Of a DNA stretch of 26,044 bases, positions 13,376-20,098 are shown piece by piece. A program made the position numbers and the translations under genes. The notes below the pieces were generated by a model. That model saw only the letters and a program-made list of their open reading frames with translations, was not told where the DNA came from and did no database searches. How positions within the stretch are numbered: position 1 is the stretch's first letter; the number at the start of each line of letters is the position of its first letter. The stretch comes from a virus, in the IMG/VR virus record IMGVR_UViG_3300020467_000041, positions 1 through 26,044 of that record, one strand, 5' to 3'.

Positions 13376-13450
13376 ATGCCTTTTATAGTTTTTGGTTGCG
13401 TCTTAGCCGCAACTGCATTCACTGACTTATCTTGGATGGTAATCCAATGA
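13376..13450 (+). CDS. 24-residue hydrophobic peptide
   Basis: A very short frame encoding an almost wholly hydrophobic peptide (I-V-F-G-C-V-L-A-A-T-A-F core) ending in W-M-V-I-Q. It starts 4 bases after the preceding stop, and its TGA overlaps the next ATG as ATGA, the same arrangement as its neighbours. That supports translation. Size and composition recall the smallest photosystem or cytochrome subunits, but no specific family signature is present. Function unknown. Confidence 0.4.
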   Translation: MPFIVFGCVLAATAFTDLSWMVIQ

Positions 13451-13686
13451 TCTTCCTAGCAAAACCATCCGTGTATACCTTACCAGGTACATGGGAGAAG
13501 CAACCTTTGATTGAACCTGGTCTTGCTATACCTATAATAATTGGAGTAATTGTTATAGGACTACTAGGTTATGGAATTTACATGACATTCGGTAAAGGTA
13601 AGGAAGGACTCAGAGATGAGATCGATGAGCATTCTAAGATGCATGAGCTAGGCATAGCACATGGTCATAAACCTAAGAAGACATGA
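13447..13686 (+). CDS. PsbN-like single-span membrane protein
   Basis: A 79-residue protein with a polar N-terminus, one membrane helix (about residues 26-47) and a C-terminal stretch strongly resembling cyanobacterial PsbN. Residues 41-64 read G-Y-G-I-Y-M-T-F-G-K-G-K-E-G-L-R-D followed by an E-I-D-E-H end, against G-F-(A/G)-(L/I)-Y-T-A-F-G-x-x-x-x-x-L-R-D-P-F-E-E-H in PsbN. PsbN is needed for assembly or repair of photosystem II but is not a core subunit. Here the N-terminus is ~20 residues longer than normal and there is a His-rich tail. It lies between hli genes and psbA. It starts in an ATGA overlap; an in-frame TTG at 13432 is less likely. Confidence 0.6.
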   Translation: MIFLAKPSVYTLPGTWEKQPLIEPGLAIPIIIGVIVIGLLGYGIYMTFGKGKEGLRDEIDEHSKMHELGIAHGHKPKKT

Positions 13687-13835
13687 AACTTCGTCTCCCA
13701 CGAAAGAAATTATGGTTAGCTGCCTTGAAACTTCAAAGGTGGCCTGTCAAGTGGTGGGATGAGAAGGTGGAAGAGAGAAGAAATAAAGAAAAGATTCGTA
13801 AAGAAAAAGTAGCGAGACTTTATCCTAAAAAATGA
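13683..13835 (+). CDS. 50-residue highly basic protein
   Basis: A small Lys/Arg-rich protein with several Trp residues: K-L-R-L-P-R-K-K-L-W near the start, R-W-P-V-K-W-W in the middle and a charged Arg/Lys/Glu helix at the end. No transmembrane stretch. It begins in an ATGA overlap with the PsbN-like gene and ends in an ATGA overlap with the next gene, so it belongs to the coupled chain. Nucleic-acid or membrane-surface binding is possible; function unknown. Confidence 0.5.
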   Translation: MKLRLPRKKLWLAALKLQRWPVKWWDEKVEERRNKEKIRKEKVARLYPKK

Positions 13836-14110
13836 CTTTTATTATAGCAGTAATGTCCTTTGCAAACTTTGTATTCTATCCTCTAGTGATAGGCACAATC
13901 ATTGCAGTAATTATTGAGCAAATCTTTAGAGCAACAGGTAACCAAGATGACCCTAACGCAGTACGAAATGTTATACTCTCTATGGGAATTAGAAAGTACC
14001 TTTATCGCCAAGCATGGCTCTTTAATATTATTTGGTTTGTCGGCTATGCGATCCTTTTATTTGTAGTAAGACCAGGGCAGGGAATGCCTGATATGATATG
14101 GCAGGGTTAG
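13832..14110 (+). CDS. Two-span membrane protein, unknown function
   Basis: A 92-residue protein with two hydrophobic helices (about residues 3-30 and 62-79) joined by a charged loop with Asp/Asn and Arg/Lys residues. No conserved redox or pigment ligands stand out. It starts in an ATGA overlap and contains the start of the next tiny gene in its last 13 bases. Being downstream of hli and a PsbN-like gene suggests a membrane role during infection, but a holin-like role cannot be excluded from topology alone. Confidence 0.65.
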   Translation: MTFIIAVMSFANFVFYPLVIGTIIAVIIEQIFRATGNQDDPNAVRNVILSMGIRKYLYRQAWLFNIIWFVGYAILLFVVRPGQGMPDMIWQG

Positions 14111-14196
14111 AAACAACATTAATAACAATTCCTCAAGGGTGGCATCCCCTTCTAGAGCTTGCTCTTATAATTACTATTGGAGTAACGTTCGGATGA
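14098..14196 (+). CDS. 32-residue hydrophobic peptide
   Basis: A short frame starting inside the end of the preceding gene (13-base overlap). The product has a polar start followed by a hydrophobic helix (L-L-E-L-A-L-I-I-T-I-G-V) and ends at an ATGA overlap with the next short frame. The repeated junction style favours real translation, but length and composition alone are weak evidence. Function unknown; a minimal membrane peptide. Confidence 0.4.
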   Translation: MAGLETTLITIPQGWHPLLELALIITIGVTFG

Positions 14197-14264
14197 GTCG
14201 TGTACCGTTTAGAGCAATGTATCAAGGAGGAGTGGATCCCCTTGCAAAAATACAGGAACCTTAG
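14193..14264 (+). CDS. 23-residue peptide frame, doubtful
   Basis: A short frame from the ATGA junction at 14193 to TAG 14262-14264, encoding a basic start and a Gly/Val/Asp/Pro middle. The arrangement (coupled start, next ATG five bases after its stop) matches the chain, but nothing in the peptide is recognisable. GGAGGAG at 14226-14232 inside it might instead serve a downstream start, although it is 37 bases from the nearest ATG at 14269. Confidence 0.25.
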   Translation: MSRVPFRAMYQGGVDPLAKIQEP

Positions 14265-14268
14265 TAGA

Positions 14269-14361
14269 ATGAAAGCTGACTTTCTCATGAGCATCAGTAA
14301 GATGATGAAGAGAGAGGAAATATTATTGAGAATGGTTGATGAAACTAATCAGATTCACTAG
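14269..14361 (+). CDS. 30-residue peptide frame, doubtful
   Basis: A short helical, Met/Lys/Glu-rich frame. Its stop lies 23 bases inside the following oxygenase gene. It fills the only gap between the small membrane-protein chain and the next 2OG oxygenase, and its translation could hand ribosomes to the start at 14339. No recognised family. Confidence 0.3.
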   Translation: MKADFLMSISKMMKREEILLRMVDETNQIH

Positions 14362-14986
14362 TGGTGAGACTTATACTCCTTTCGCAGCTGCGTGGGAGTA
14401 TTTCTTTTGTGAAGATGATCTTAAGATACCCCTAGAAGAATTAAAGAAAGAGATATTAGATAAAGAGAAGGGTATAATAGATCAGTATGAGTTTGAGGAT
14501 GACTGGGGTACCAAACTAGGTTCCAAGAGTCTTACTGCTAGATCAAATAAATATAATCTACTCAACTTTGATAGTGCTTTACCATTAAAGATTGCTATCA
14601 AGAAGACACATGATAAATTTATCACAGAGTTGGGTGCACCTGAGATACCTCCAATATATGTCCAGTGTTGGGCTAATGTTATGAGAGAGGGTGATCAGAT
14701 AGCAGTCCACTCACATGGTAAGGATCCATATGGATACCTGAGTGGTCATGTGTGTGTCCAAGTTACTGATACTAATACAAACTATTATAATCCTTATGGT
14801 GGAGACCCTTGGTCATCATCTAACAGTGCAGGTAAGATCACACTCTTCCCTAGTTGGGTTAGTCATGGTACTGATAAGGTAGTGGACAATAAAGAAAGGG
14901 TCACAATAGCATTTGACATACTAACTGAAGATGGTTACAATAAGATTGTAAAAGATGACATGAAGGAGCACTGGGTTAAGGTATGA
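14339..14986 (+). CDS. Putative 2OG-Fe(II) oxygenase (4 of 7)
   Basis: A 215-residue PF13759-like oxygenase. The metal-site pattern is V-H124-S-H126-G, then after a 3-residue insertion relative to its paralogues L-S-G-H-V-C-V. The Gly-Lys-I-T-L-F-P-S-W strand, distal H176-G and R187-V-T-I-A-F follow. ATG 14339 is chosen; an in-frame TTG at 14336 would add one residue. It opens the second oxygenase triplet and is coupled to the next gene by ATGA. The first motif is HxH instead of HxD. Substrate unknown. Confidence 0.8.
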   Translation: MKLIRFTSGETYTPFAAAWEYFFCEDDLKIPLEELKKEILDKEKGIIDQYEFEDDWGTKLGSKSLTARSNKYNLLNFDSALPLKIAIKKTHDKFITELGAPEIPPIYVQCWANVMREGDQIAVHSHGKDPYGYLSGHVCVQVTDTNTNYYNPYGGDPWSSSNSAGKITLFPSWVSHGTDKVVDNKERVTIAFDILTEDGYNKIVKDDMKEHWVKV

Positions 14987-15255
14987 ATGAAGACTATCGA
15001 ATGGAGCAGAGACTAAACGAGAGGAAGATCTGTTTAGGATGCTTCGCTTCAAAACATATACCTATAACATCAGAGGTCTACCAATTTTCACACGACTTTG
15101 TAGAGAGTGGTCAACTTGATAAGTATATACCTACCAGAGAAGACCCATTACAAGACGAAGTTAATAAGTATGGTGGAGATTATTTCCAGATGGCATGCCA
15201 AGCAATACTAGAAGGGTGGGAGGAGCATAAGAAACGCTTCCCCAATAGAGTATGA
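14983..15255 (+). CDS. Unknown small protein inside the oxygenase cluster
   Basis: A 90-residue charged protein. It has a C-L-G-C pair near the N-terminus (about residues 17-20) and another Cys (about residue 77), many Tyr and Glu residues and no membrane segment. The C-x-x-C could bind a metal or be redox-active. It is joined to the oxygenases on both sides by ATGA overlaps, so it is probably made in step with them; whether it is an accessory or carrier protein is not known. Confidence 0.65.
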   Translation: MNEDYRMEQRLNERKICLGCFASKHIPITSEVYQFSHDFVESGQLDKYIPTREDPLQDEVNKYGGDYFQMACQAILEGWEEHKKRFPNRV

Positions 15256-15860
15256 AAGTTATAGTACCTAAAAACTATGGTTGGATAGAGCATAAACTAT
15301 ATGAGCAGGAGTTTGATCATGTTAAGAGTTGTATTGATATACCATCAGAGTCTAGGATATCTCTTGCAGGTAATATAAAGGAGAGTATTCTTCTACAAGA
15401 TAAGGACAATTGGTTCTTTAATAATACTATTGTCCCATTAATTCAGACTTATACCCAAGAGTTTGGTAACCTAGGTAATAATATACCTCTTAACCAACAC
15501 CATCCATATCGTATGAGTGATTGGTGGGTTAACTATCAGAAGCAACATGAGTTTAATCCATTACATTTTCACACTGGCATCTTTAGTTTTGTGATATGGA
15601 TTAAGATACCTATTGATTGGGAAGAGCAGAATAAAGATAACCCAAGCAACATGCCATCTAAATCATCCTTTAAGTTTGTTTATACAGATAACCTAGGAGA
15701 AATTAGATACTATGACTACAACCTAGATGCTAAGGCAGAGGGTGTGATGTTATTCTTCCCAAGTAAACTAAATCATATAGTATATCCTTTCTACAACTGT
15801 GAGGAGGAGAGAGTAAGTGTCTCAGGTAACATCGGAGTTGATACCACTATTAAATTATGA
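15252..15860 (+). CDS. Putative 2OG-Fe(II) oxygenase (5 of 7)
   Basis: A 202-residue protein with the oxygenase core in divergent form. W-W-V-N-Y-Q-K-Q leads to P-L-H105-F-H107-T-G and an S-F-V-I-W-I strand in place of the usual S-G-V-Y-Y. A long insertion follows, then G-V-M-L-F-F-P-S-K-L-N-H175, and R187-V-S-V-S-G-N-I. All key positions are present, so it is probably active. It starts and ends in ATGA overlaps. The long insertion between strand and distal His (about residues 122-160) may shape a distinct substrate pocket. Confidence 0.75.
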   Translation: MKVIVPKNYGWIEHKLYEQEFDHVKSCIDIPSESRISLAGNIKESILLQDKDNWFFNNTIVPLIQTYTQEFGNLGNNIPLNQHHPYRMSDWWVNYQKQHEFNPLHFHTGIFSFVIWIKIPIDWEEQNKDNPSNMPSKSSFKFVYTDNLGEIRYYDYNLDAKAEGVMLFFPSKLNHIVYPFYNCEEERVSVSGNIGVDTTIKL

Positions 15861-16387
15861 TCACAGATTTATTCCCGACTAAAATATATGAGGCCAAGAT
15901 CTCAAACTATGACATCATACAGGATGAGTTTGAGACTGTAGAGAAGGGTATCAACTGGCAAAACCTATGGGATACTCATTTTATATCTGATCCAAATTTT
16001 GAAGAGAATATATTACCTTATCATTTCTCACGAGAGTTAAGGAATCATTTATACAATTACACAGGGAGTGATGGTTGGAGTCAACAAGCATCTTGGATGG
16101 CATGTCTGGAACCAGGACACTATGCTCATGCACATCATCATGGACATGCAGATCTATCTGGTGTATACTATTACAAGACTACAGGAGATGATGGAGATCT
16201 ATTCTTCCAGACACCTAACCTAGCATCAACTACTAGTGTATGGTCTAACCAACCACATACTATCTCAATGAAACCAGAGCAAGGCAAGATAATATTATTT
16301 CCAGGTTACTTAATGCATGGTATACGTACCAATACAACACCACATACACGACTGAGTGTATCATTTAATATGAGGTTTGATAGATGA
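15857..16387 (+). CDS. Putative 2OG-Fe(II) oxygenase (6 of 7)
   Basis: A 176-residue protein that is the clearest PF13759-type member here. It has an N-terminal D-L-F-P-T-K-I, then the His-rich H91-A-H93-H94-H95-G-H97 leading to L-S-G-V-Y-Y-Y. The G-K-I-I-L-F-P-G strand, distal H154-G and R165-L-S-V-S-F-N follow. By spacing to the Ser-Gly, H93 and H95 align with the metal pair of the paralogues. It is coupled by ATGA to the preceding oxygenase and to the halogenase that follows, which suggests a shared pathway. Confidence 0.85.
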   Translation: MITDLFPTKIYEAKISNYDIIQDEFETVEKGINWQNLWDTHFISDPNFEENILPYHFSRELRNHLYNYTGSDGWSQQASWMACLEPGHYAHAHHHGHADLSGVYYYKTTGDDGDLFFQTPNLASTTSVWSNQPHTISMKPEQGKIILFPGYLMHGIRTNTTPHTRLSVSFNMRFDR

Positions 16388-17847
16388 AGATTGTTATTGT
16401 AGGTGGAGGTACTGCTGCATGGATGGCAGCAGCAGCACTCGCTAAGACATTCCCAGAGTATGATATCACCTTGGTAAAGGGTGGTGATCCTATTGGGGTG
16501 GGTGAATCTACAACACCACACATCAATCAATACCTAAAGTATATGGGTATAGATGACAAGACATTCCTTACAGCAGCGAGAGCAACATACAAATCTACTA
16601 GTAGGTTTGAAAACTTTACTGAGTTAGGTCATGTCTTCCACTATCCTAATGGTCAAGCACCTGCTTTGAATCTAACTGATGCTACATTCCATGACTGGAT
16701 GTGTGCAAAGGCATTCGGTCAGGATCCACCTCCATTTGCTGATGTCTTTATGCCATTCGTAACGGTGGCAGAAGAGAAGAAGATGCCATTAAATAACTCG
16801 TTGCTTATTCCATATGATTTATCTAAAGACAGATCGTTTCACATCGACGGAAGTAAATTCTCTGCCTATCTACAAGAAACTTTTTGTAGTAATGTTAGAG
16901 TGGTCGATAGTCAGGTTAAGTCAGTTGGTTATGACGGACAAAGAATATCAGGTGTCTTTCTGGAGAGAGGGCCGTACGATCTCAGGGCACCGTCAATTGA
17001 TGCAGATCTCTATCTCGACTGTACTGGGCAAGCATCTACACTAGGTGGTGCTATGACTAGTTGGATGCCATTTGAATCTATTCCAACAGACACTGCTATC
17101 GTAAGGAAGAGAGATTATATTGATAAAGATAAGGAGATGGTACCATACACCAACGCAAGGGGTATGAGTAGTGGATGGCAGTGGACTATCCCAACGTGGG
17201 AATATATTTCAGAGGGATATGTATTCTCTAGTAAGTTTCAGACTGAAGAGGAAGCAAAGAAAGAGTTTGGTGAAGGTAAAGTAATTAAGTTTAGAAATGG
17301 TAGACAGAAGGAAGCATGGGTAGGTAACTGTGTGATGATTGGTCTAGCATATAGTTTCATTGAACCATTAGAATCTACCTCATTATTCTCAGCACATCAT
17401 GGTATCCTTGCTCTTGTTGATAGTTTGAAGGAGGAACCTGGTATCAATCAGTTTATGAGAGATAGATTCAATCACAATATGAATGAGCACTGTGATGGAT
17501 GGAAAGAGTTTGTTGAAGCACACTATTATTATTCTCGTAGGATAGACACACCATTCTGGGAGCATGTGACACAGAATACAAGGTATGAACTTCAAGGTGC
17601 TCACGATCTAGTCCAGTTTCACATGGTAGGGGGTGATCCAGTTCAACATGAGGCACACCCCATACTTTACATTTTGGGCGGAGCAGGGTATACTAGTGTT
17701 AGGAGGAGATCATATCAGTACTTCAACTACCCATCAGTACCCTCTAGTAAGGTTGACGGATGGAAACATCTTTACAATAAGAGAAAGAAGTTAGCTGAGT
17801 CTCTACCTACAATGTATAAATATCTAAAAGAAAACTACTTCTCATGA
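16384..17847 (+). CDS. Flavin-dependent halogenase (tryptophan halogenase family)
   Basis: A 487-residue PrnA-type halogenase that would use FADH2, O2 and halide to halogenate an electron-rich ring. It has the FAD-binding V-G7-G-G-T-A-A-W, the flavin loop G-V-G-E-S-T-T-P, and the catalytic-lysine motif A-T-Y-K70-S-T-S-R-F-E-N-F, corresponding to PrnA K79. The family hallmark W265-Q-W267-T-I-P270 is intact, and F-I-E-P-L-E-S-T (E327-E330) matches the region of the conserved glutamate. All catalytic marks are present. Related cyanophage enzymes are known; VirX1 of cyanophage Syn10 is a characterised iodinating halogenase. It is coupled by ATGA to the oxygenase upstream and to a small gene downstream. 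No flavin reductase is seen, so FADH2 must come from the host. Confidence 0.93.
   Translation: MKIVIVGGGTAAWMAAAALAKTFPEYDITLVKGGDPIGVGESTTPHINQYLKYMGIDDKTFLTAARATYKSTSRFENFTELGHVFHYPNGQAPALNLTDATFHDWMCAKAFGQDPPPFADVFMPFVTVAEEKKMPLNNSLLIPYDLSKDRSFHIDGSKFSAYLQETFCSNVRVVDSQVKSVGYDGQRISGVFLERGPYDLRAPSIDADLYLDCTGQASTLGGAMTSWMPFESIPTDTAIVRKRDYIDKDKEMVPYTNARGMSSGWQWTIPTWEYISEGYVFSSKFQTEEEAKKEFGEGKVIKFRNGRQKEAWVGNCVMIGLAYSFIEPLESTSLFSAHHGILALVDSLKEEPGINQFMRDRFNHNMNEHCDGWKEFVEAHYYYSRRIDTPFWEHVTQNTRYELQGAHDLVQFHMVGGDPVQHEAHPILYILGGAGYTSVRRRSYQYFNYPSVPSSKVDGWKHLYNKRKKLAESLPTMYKYLKENYFS
17815..17822 (+). promoter_or_regulatory. Possible late promoter (TATAAATA) at halogenase end
   Basis: Exact TATAAATA, 21 bases before the ATG at 17844. 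It lies in coding sequence where it reads Tyr-Lys-Tyr, so chance is possible, and the spacing to the start is short. Confidence 0.35.
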
Positions 17848-18137
17848 ACATCCTGCCAGAAATCTTTGACAAGCAAGCTAGGTTTAAACCTTGGTTGTGG
17901 GAGAAGTATGGCGATACTTTTGACGATGAAAAGAATCGTCAGAAGACTAAAGAAAAGGAAGCAGAGTTGAAGTATAAAAAAGATCGTATGATGCACGGTA
18001 AGAAGAAGACTGGGCACTCAAAAGATTCTCCAACCTACAAACAGTTTGTTGCTAAAGCAAAGGAGACAGGACTGAAGAGAGGAGAGGTCAAGAGATACGA
18101 TAAAGATAAAAAGAAATGGATCTCTAATAAAAAGTAA
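17844..18137 (+). CDS. Highly basic Lys-rich unknown protein
   Basis: A 97-residue protein, strongly Lys-rich throughout, with an N-terminal Trp/Phe segment (F-K-P-W-L-W-E-K) and a C-terminal G-E-V-K-R-Y-D-K-D-K-K-K-W. No membrane segment; probably nucleic-acid or protein binding. It starts in an ATGA overlap with the halogenase and its TAA overlaps the next ATG by one base. Function unknown. Confidence 0.7.
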   Translation: MNILPEIFDKQARFKPWLWEKYGDTFDDEKNRQKTKEKEAELKYKKDRMMHGKKKTGHSKDSPTYKQFVAKAKETGLKRGEVKRYDKDKKKWISNKK

Positions 18138-18472
18138 TGTATATCATCTTCCTCATCTGTAGTTGCTACTTATTCTATCAAGCATTTAGATTGATGTCGA
18201 TGGGATGGAAAACAGCAAGTGAAGTTGCAGGACCAGTTAGGGTAGAAGAGAAGAAGAAACAGATCACTAGACCTCCTCACCCAGAGATGGCAGATGTGAA
18301 ACATGGTGATGAACTTCTTGTTGTTAATTTCAAGAGAGAAGTACCAAAAGACCCATTGCTTAAGGCATTGGATGAAAGAATATATAATGGGCAAGAGATC
18401 GACGACCCTTGGGACGACGATGAAGATGATGGAGATGGTGACGTACCAGCACTACTAAAACCTAGAGTATAA
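18137..18472 (+). CDS. Membrane-anchored protein with very acidic tail
   Basis: A 111-residue protein with one N-terminal membrane helix (about residues 1-22, I-I-F-L-I-C-S-C-Y-L-F), a Lys/Pro-rich linker and a C-terminus with a long run of Asp and Glu (about residues 89-103). It starts in a TAATG overlap and ends in another. The tail would face one side of the membrane and could bind cations or basic proteins such as the preceding Lys-rich product. That link is inference. Confidence 0.65.
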   Translation: MYIIFLICSCYLFYQAFRLMSMGWKTASEVAGPVRVEEKKKQITRPPHPEMADVKHGDELLVVNFKREVPKDPLLKALDERIYNGQEIDDPWDDDEDDGDGDVPALLKPRV

Positions 18473-18597
18473 TGGAAAGAGAACCTTGGGAATCACCTTT
18501 AGATGATGAAGAATGGTCTACTTCACAAGAGAGTGGAGACATTCTATTCGATGATGAACCTGTATTAAAACTAGACTTTCACGACTACAAAGGATGA
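18472..18597 (+). CDS. 41-residue acidic protein
   Basis: A small protein, mostly Asp/Glu/Trp/Ser/Leu, linked to the preceding gene by TAATG and to the next by ATGA. It contains a D-D-E-E-W stretch and another F-D-D-E-P, with no membrane segment. Junctions on both sides favour real translation despite its size. Function unknown. Confidence 0.5.
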   Translation: MEREPWESPLDDEEWSTSQESGDILFDDEPVLKLDFHDYKG

Positions 18598-18818
18598 CTT
18601 ACTTCGCACCAGACAAAGTACCTTACGATGAATGGTTTGATCCTGATTACAAATACGAACCACACCCTTATGATAATTGGCCCATGGCAAAAGATAAAGA
18701 CAAAGAATTAGAAGAAGAGGAAACTATACACGAGAAAATGTATAAGATTGCTACCTCTAAGTATAATCCCTTCGCAGTAGGTGGGTCAGAAGAGTGGCAC
18801 GATTCTAAGCCAGGTTGA
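18594..18818 (+). CDS. Small acidic Tyr/Pro-rich protein upstream of psbA
   Basis: A 74-residue protein with a Tyr/Pro/Asp/Trp-rich N-terminus (D-E-W-F-D-P-D-Y-K-Y-E-P-H-P-Y) and a Glu-rich helix (about residues 35-50). No known domain. It starts in an ATGA overlap and is the last gene of the coupled chain that began at 14339. The psbA promoter follows its stop. Confidence 0.6.
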   Translation: MTYFAPDKVPYDEWFDPDYKYEPHPYDNWPMAKDKDKELEEEETIHEKMYKIATSKYNPFAVGGSEEWHDSKPG

Positions 18819-18835
18819 TAACTGGCACACACAGC

Positions 18836-18864
18836 TTGACAAGAAACAAAACTTCATATATAGT
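18836..18864 (+). promoter_or_regulatory. Sigma70-type promoter for psbA
   Basis: A perfect -35 TTGACA (18836-18841), a 17-bp spacer and -10 TATAGT (18859-18864, five of six matches), giving a predicted leader of about 95 bases before the psbA ATG. It is the strongest host-type promoter in the window and fits early, host-polymerase transcription. Confidence 0.82.
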
Positions 18865-18905
18865 AATAGTGTCTTCATTTTAAGACATTCATCTTACTCC
18901 TGACC

Positions 18906-18942
18906 AGGACTAAACGGAGATATCAGTCCTTATTATACCGTT
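18906..18942 (+). other. Possible pseudoknot in the psbA leader
   Basis: Two inverted repeats interleave. AGGACT (18906-18911) pairs with AGTCCT (18925-18930), and AACGG (18913-18917) pairs with CCGTT (18938-18942), the pattern of an H-type pseudoknot with stems of 6 and 5 bp. The GGAGA at 18916-18920 would be partly paired. Alternatively the two stems are competing folds of an RNA switch. No other Shine-Dalgarno lies close to the psbA ATG. Confidence 0.4.
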
Positions 18943-18965
18943 CACTTTAACGTTCTATTAATTAG

Positions 18966-20048
18966 ATGACAACTCTAACTCGTAAAGAGCAAGGATTGCT
19001 GTCAGGATGGACCGAGTTTTGTGAGTGGGTTACAAGTACAAACAACCGCATTTATGTTGGTTGGTTTGGAGTTCTTATGATTCCTTGCTTGTTAGCTGCT
19101 GCTACTTGCTTCATCGTGGCATTTATTGCTGCTCCTCCCGTAGATATCGACGGGATTCGTGAACCAGTTGCTGGTTCATTCTTATATGGTAACAACATCA
19201 TCTCTGGTGCTGTCGTTCCATCTTCCAACGCTATTGGATTACATTTCTACCCTATATGGGAAGCTGCCACACTAGATGAGTGGTTGTATAATGGTGGTCC
19301 TTATCAGTTGGTTATCTTCCACTTCCTTATTGGAATCTCTGCCTACATGGGTAGACAGTGGGAGTTATCATATCGTTTAGGTATGAGACCTTGGATCTGT
19401 GTTGCATATTCTGCACCAGTATCTGCTGCGTTTGCTGTATTCTTAGTCTATCCATTCGGACAGGGGTCATTCTCTGACGGAATGCCACTAGGTATATCAG
19501 GTACATTCAACTTCATGTTTGTATTCCAAGCAGAGCACAACATATTAATGCACCCCTTCCATATGGCAGGTGTAGCAGGTATGTTTGGTGGGTCACTCTT
19601 TAGTGCTATGCACGGTTCTCTTGTTACTTCTTCTCTAATCAGAGAGACAACAGAAACTGAGTCACAGAACTATGGTTACAAATTTGGTCAAGAAACAGAG
19701 ACCTACAACATCGTTGCTGCTCATGGATACTTCGGTAGATTAATCTTCCAGTATGCATCATTCAACAACTCAAGAAGTTTACACTTCTTCCTTGCTGTAT
19801 TCCCTGTGGTCTGTGTATGGTTAACCTCTATGGGTATCTGTACAATGGCATTCAACCTTAATGGATTTAACTTCAACCAAAGTGTCGTAGATGCTAACGG
19901 TAAAGTTGTTCCTACATGGGGTGACGTGCTTAACAGAGCAAACTTAGGTATGGAAGTAATGCACGAGCGTAATGCTCATAACTTCCCACTTGATTTAGCA
20001 TCTGCTGAGTCAACTGAAGTTGCATTAACCGCACCTAGTGTTGGCTAA
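18966..20048 (+). CDS. psbA: Photosystem II reaction centre protein D1
   Basis: D1, the core subunit that is lost most quickly to light damage; phage copies sustain photosystem II during infection. The full length, 360 residues, is intact, without intron or frameshift. Key residues are visible: redox Tyr in [12 protein letters not shown] region, [10 protein letters not shown] chlorophyll/iron region, and the manganese-cluster end [14 protein letters not shown]. Processing would follow that Ala, removing a 15-residue tail. The N-terminus is one residue longer than in Synechocystis. Position 131 (standard 130) is Gln in M-G-R-Q-W-E-L-S, the low-light (D1:1) form. A sigma70-type promoter precedes it and an intrinsic terminator follows it. 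No psbD is seen here. Confidence 0.98.
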   Translation: MTTLTRKEQGLLSGWTEFCEWVTSTNNRIYVGWFGVLMIPCLLAAATCFIVAFIAAPPVDIDGIREPVAGSFLYGNNIISGAVVPSSNAIGLHFYPIWEAATLDEWLYNGGPYQLVIFHFLIGISAYMGRQWELSYRLGMRPWICVAYSAPVSAAFAVFLVYPFGQGSFSDGMPLGISGTFNFMFVFQAEHNILMHPFHMAGVAGMFGGSLFSAMHGSLVTSSLIRETTETESQNYGYKFGQETETYNIVAAHGYFGRLIFQYASFNNSRSLHFFLAVFPVVCVWLTSMGICTMAFNLNGFNFNQSVVDANGKVVPTWGDVLNRANLGMEVMHERNAHNFPLDLASAESTEVALTAPSVG

Positions 20049-20071
20049 TTCCTATACATATGTTATAGTTG

Positions 20072-20096
20072 GAGGGTCTAACGACCCTCTTTTTTT
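20072..20096 (+). terminator. Intrinsic terminator after psbA
   Basis: GAGGGTC and GACCCTC form a perfect 7-bp stem with a TAAC loop, followed by TTTTTTT. It separates psbA from the halogenase-like gene starting at 20099, only 3 bases beyond. Confidence 0.88.
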
Positions 20097-20098
20097 AT

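Noticed and set aside
18966-20048. Intron or homing endonuclease in psbA, seen in some cyanophages
   Set aside because: The D1 frame is continuous over 360 codons, with all conserved segments in register.
18819-20048. Antisense RNA to psbA such as CfrI
   Set aside because: Known in another cyanophage, but I see no convincing minus-strand promoter here, so there is no support.
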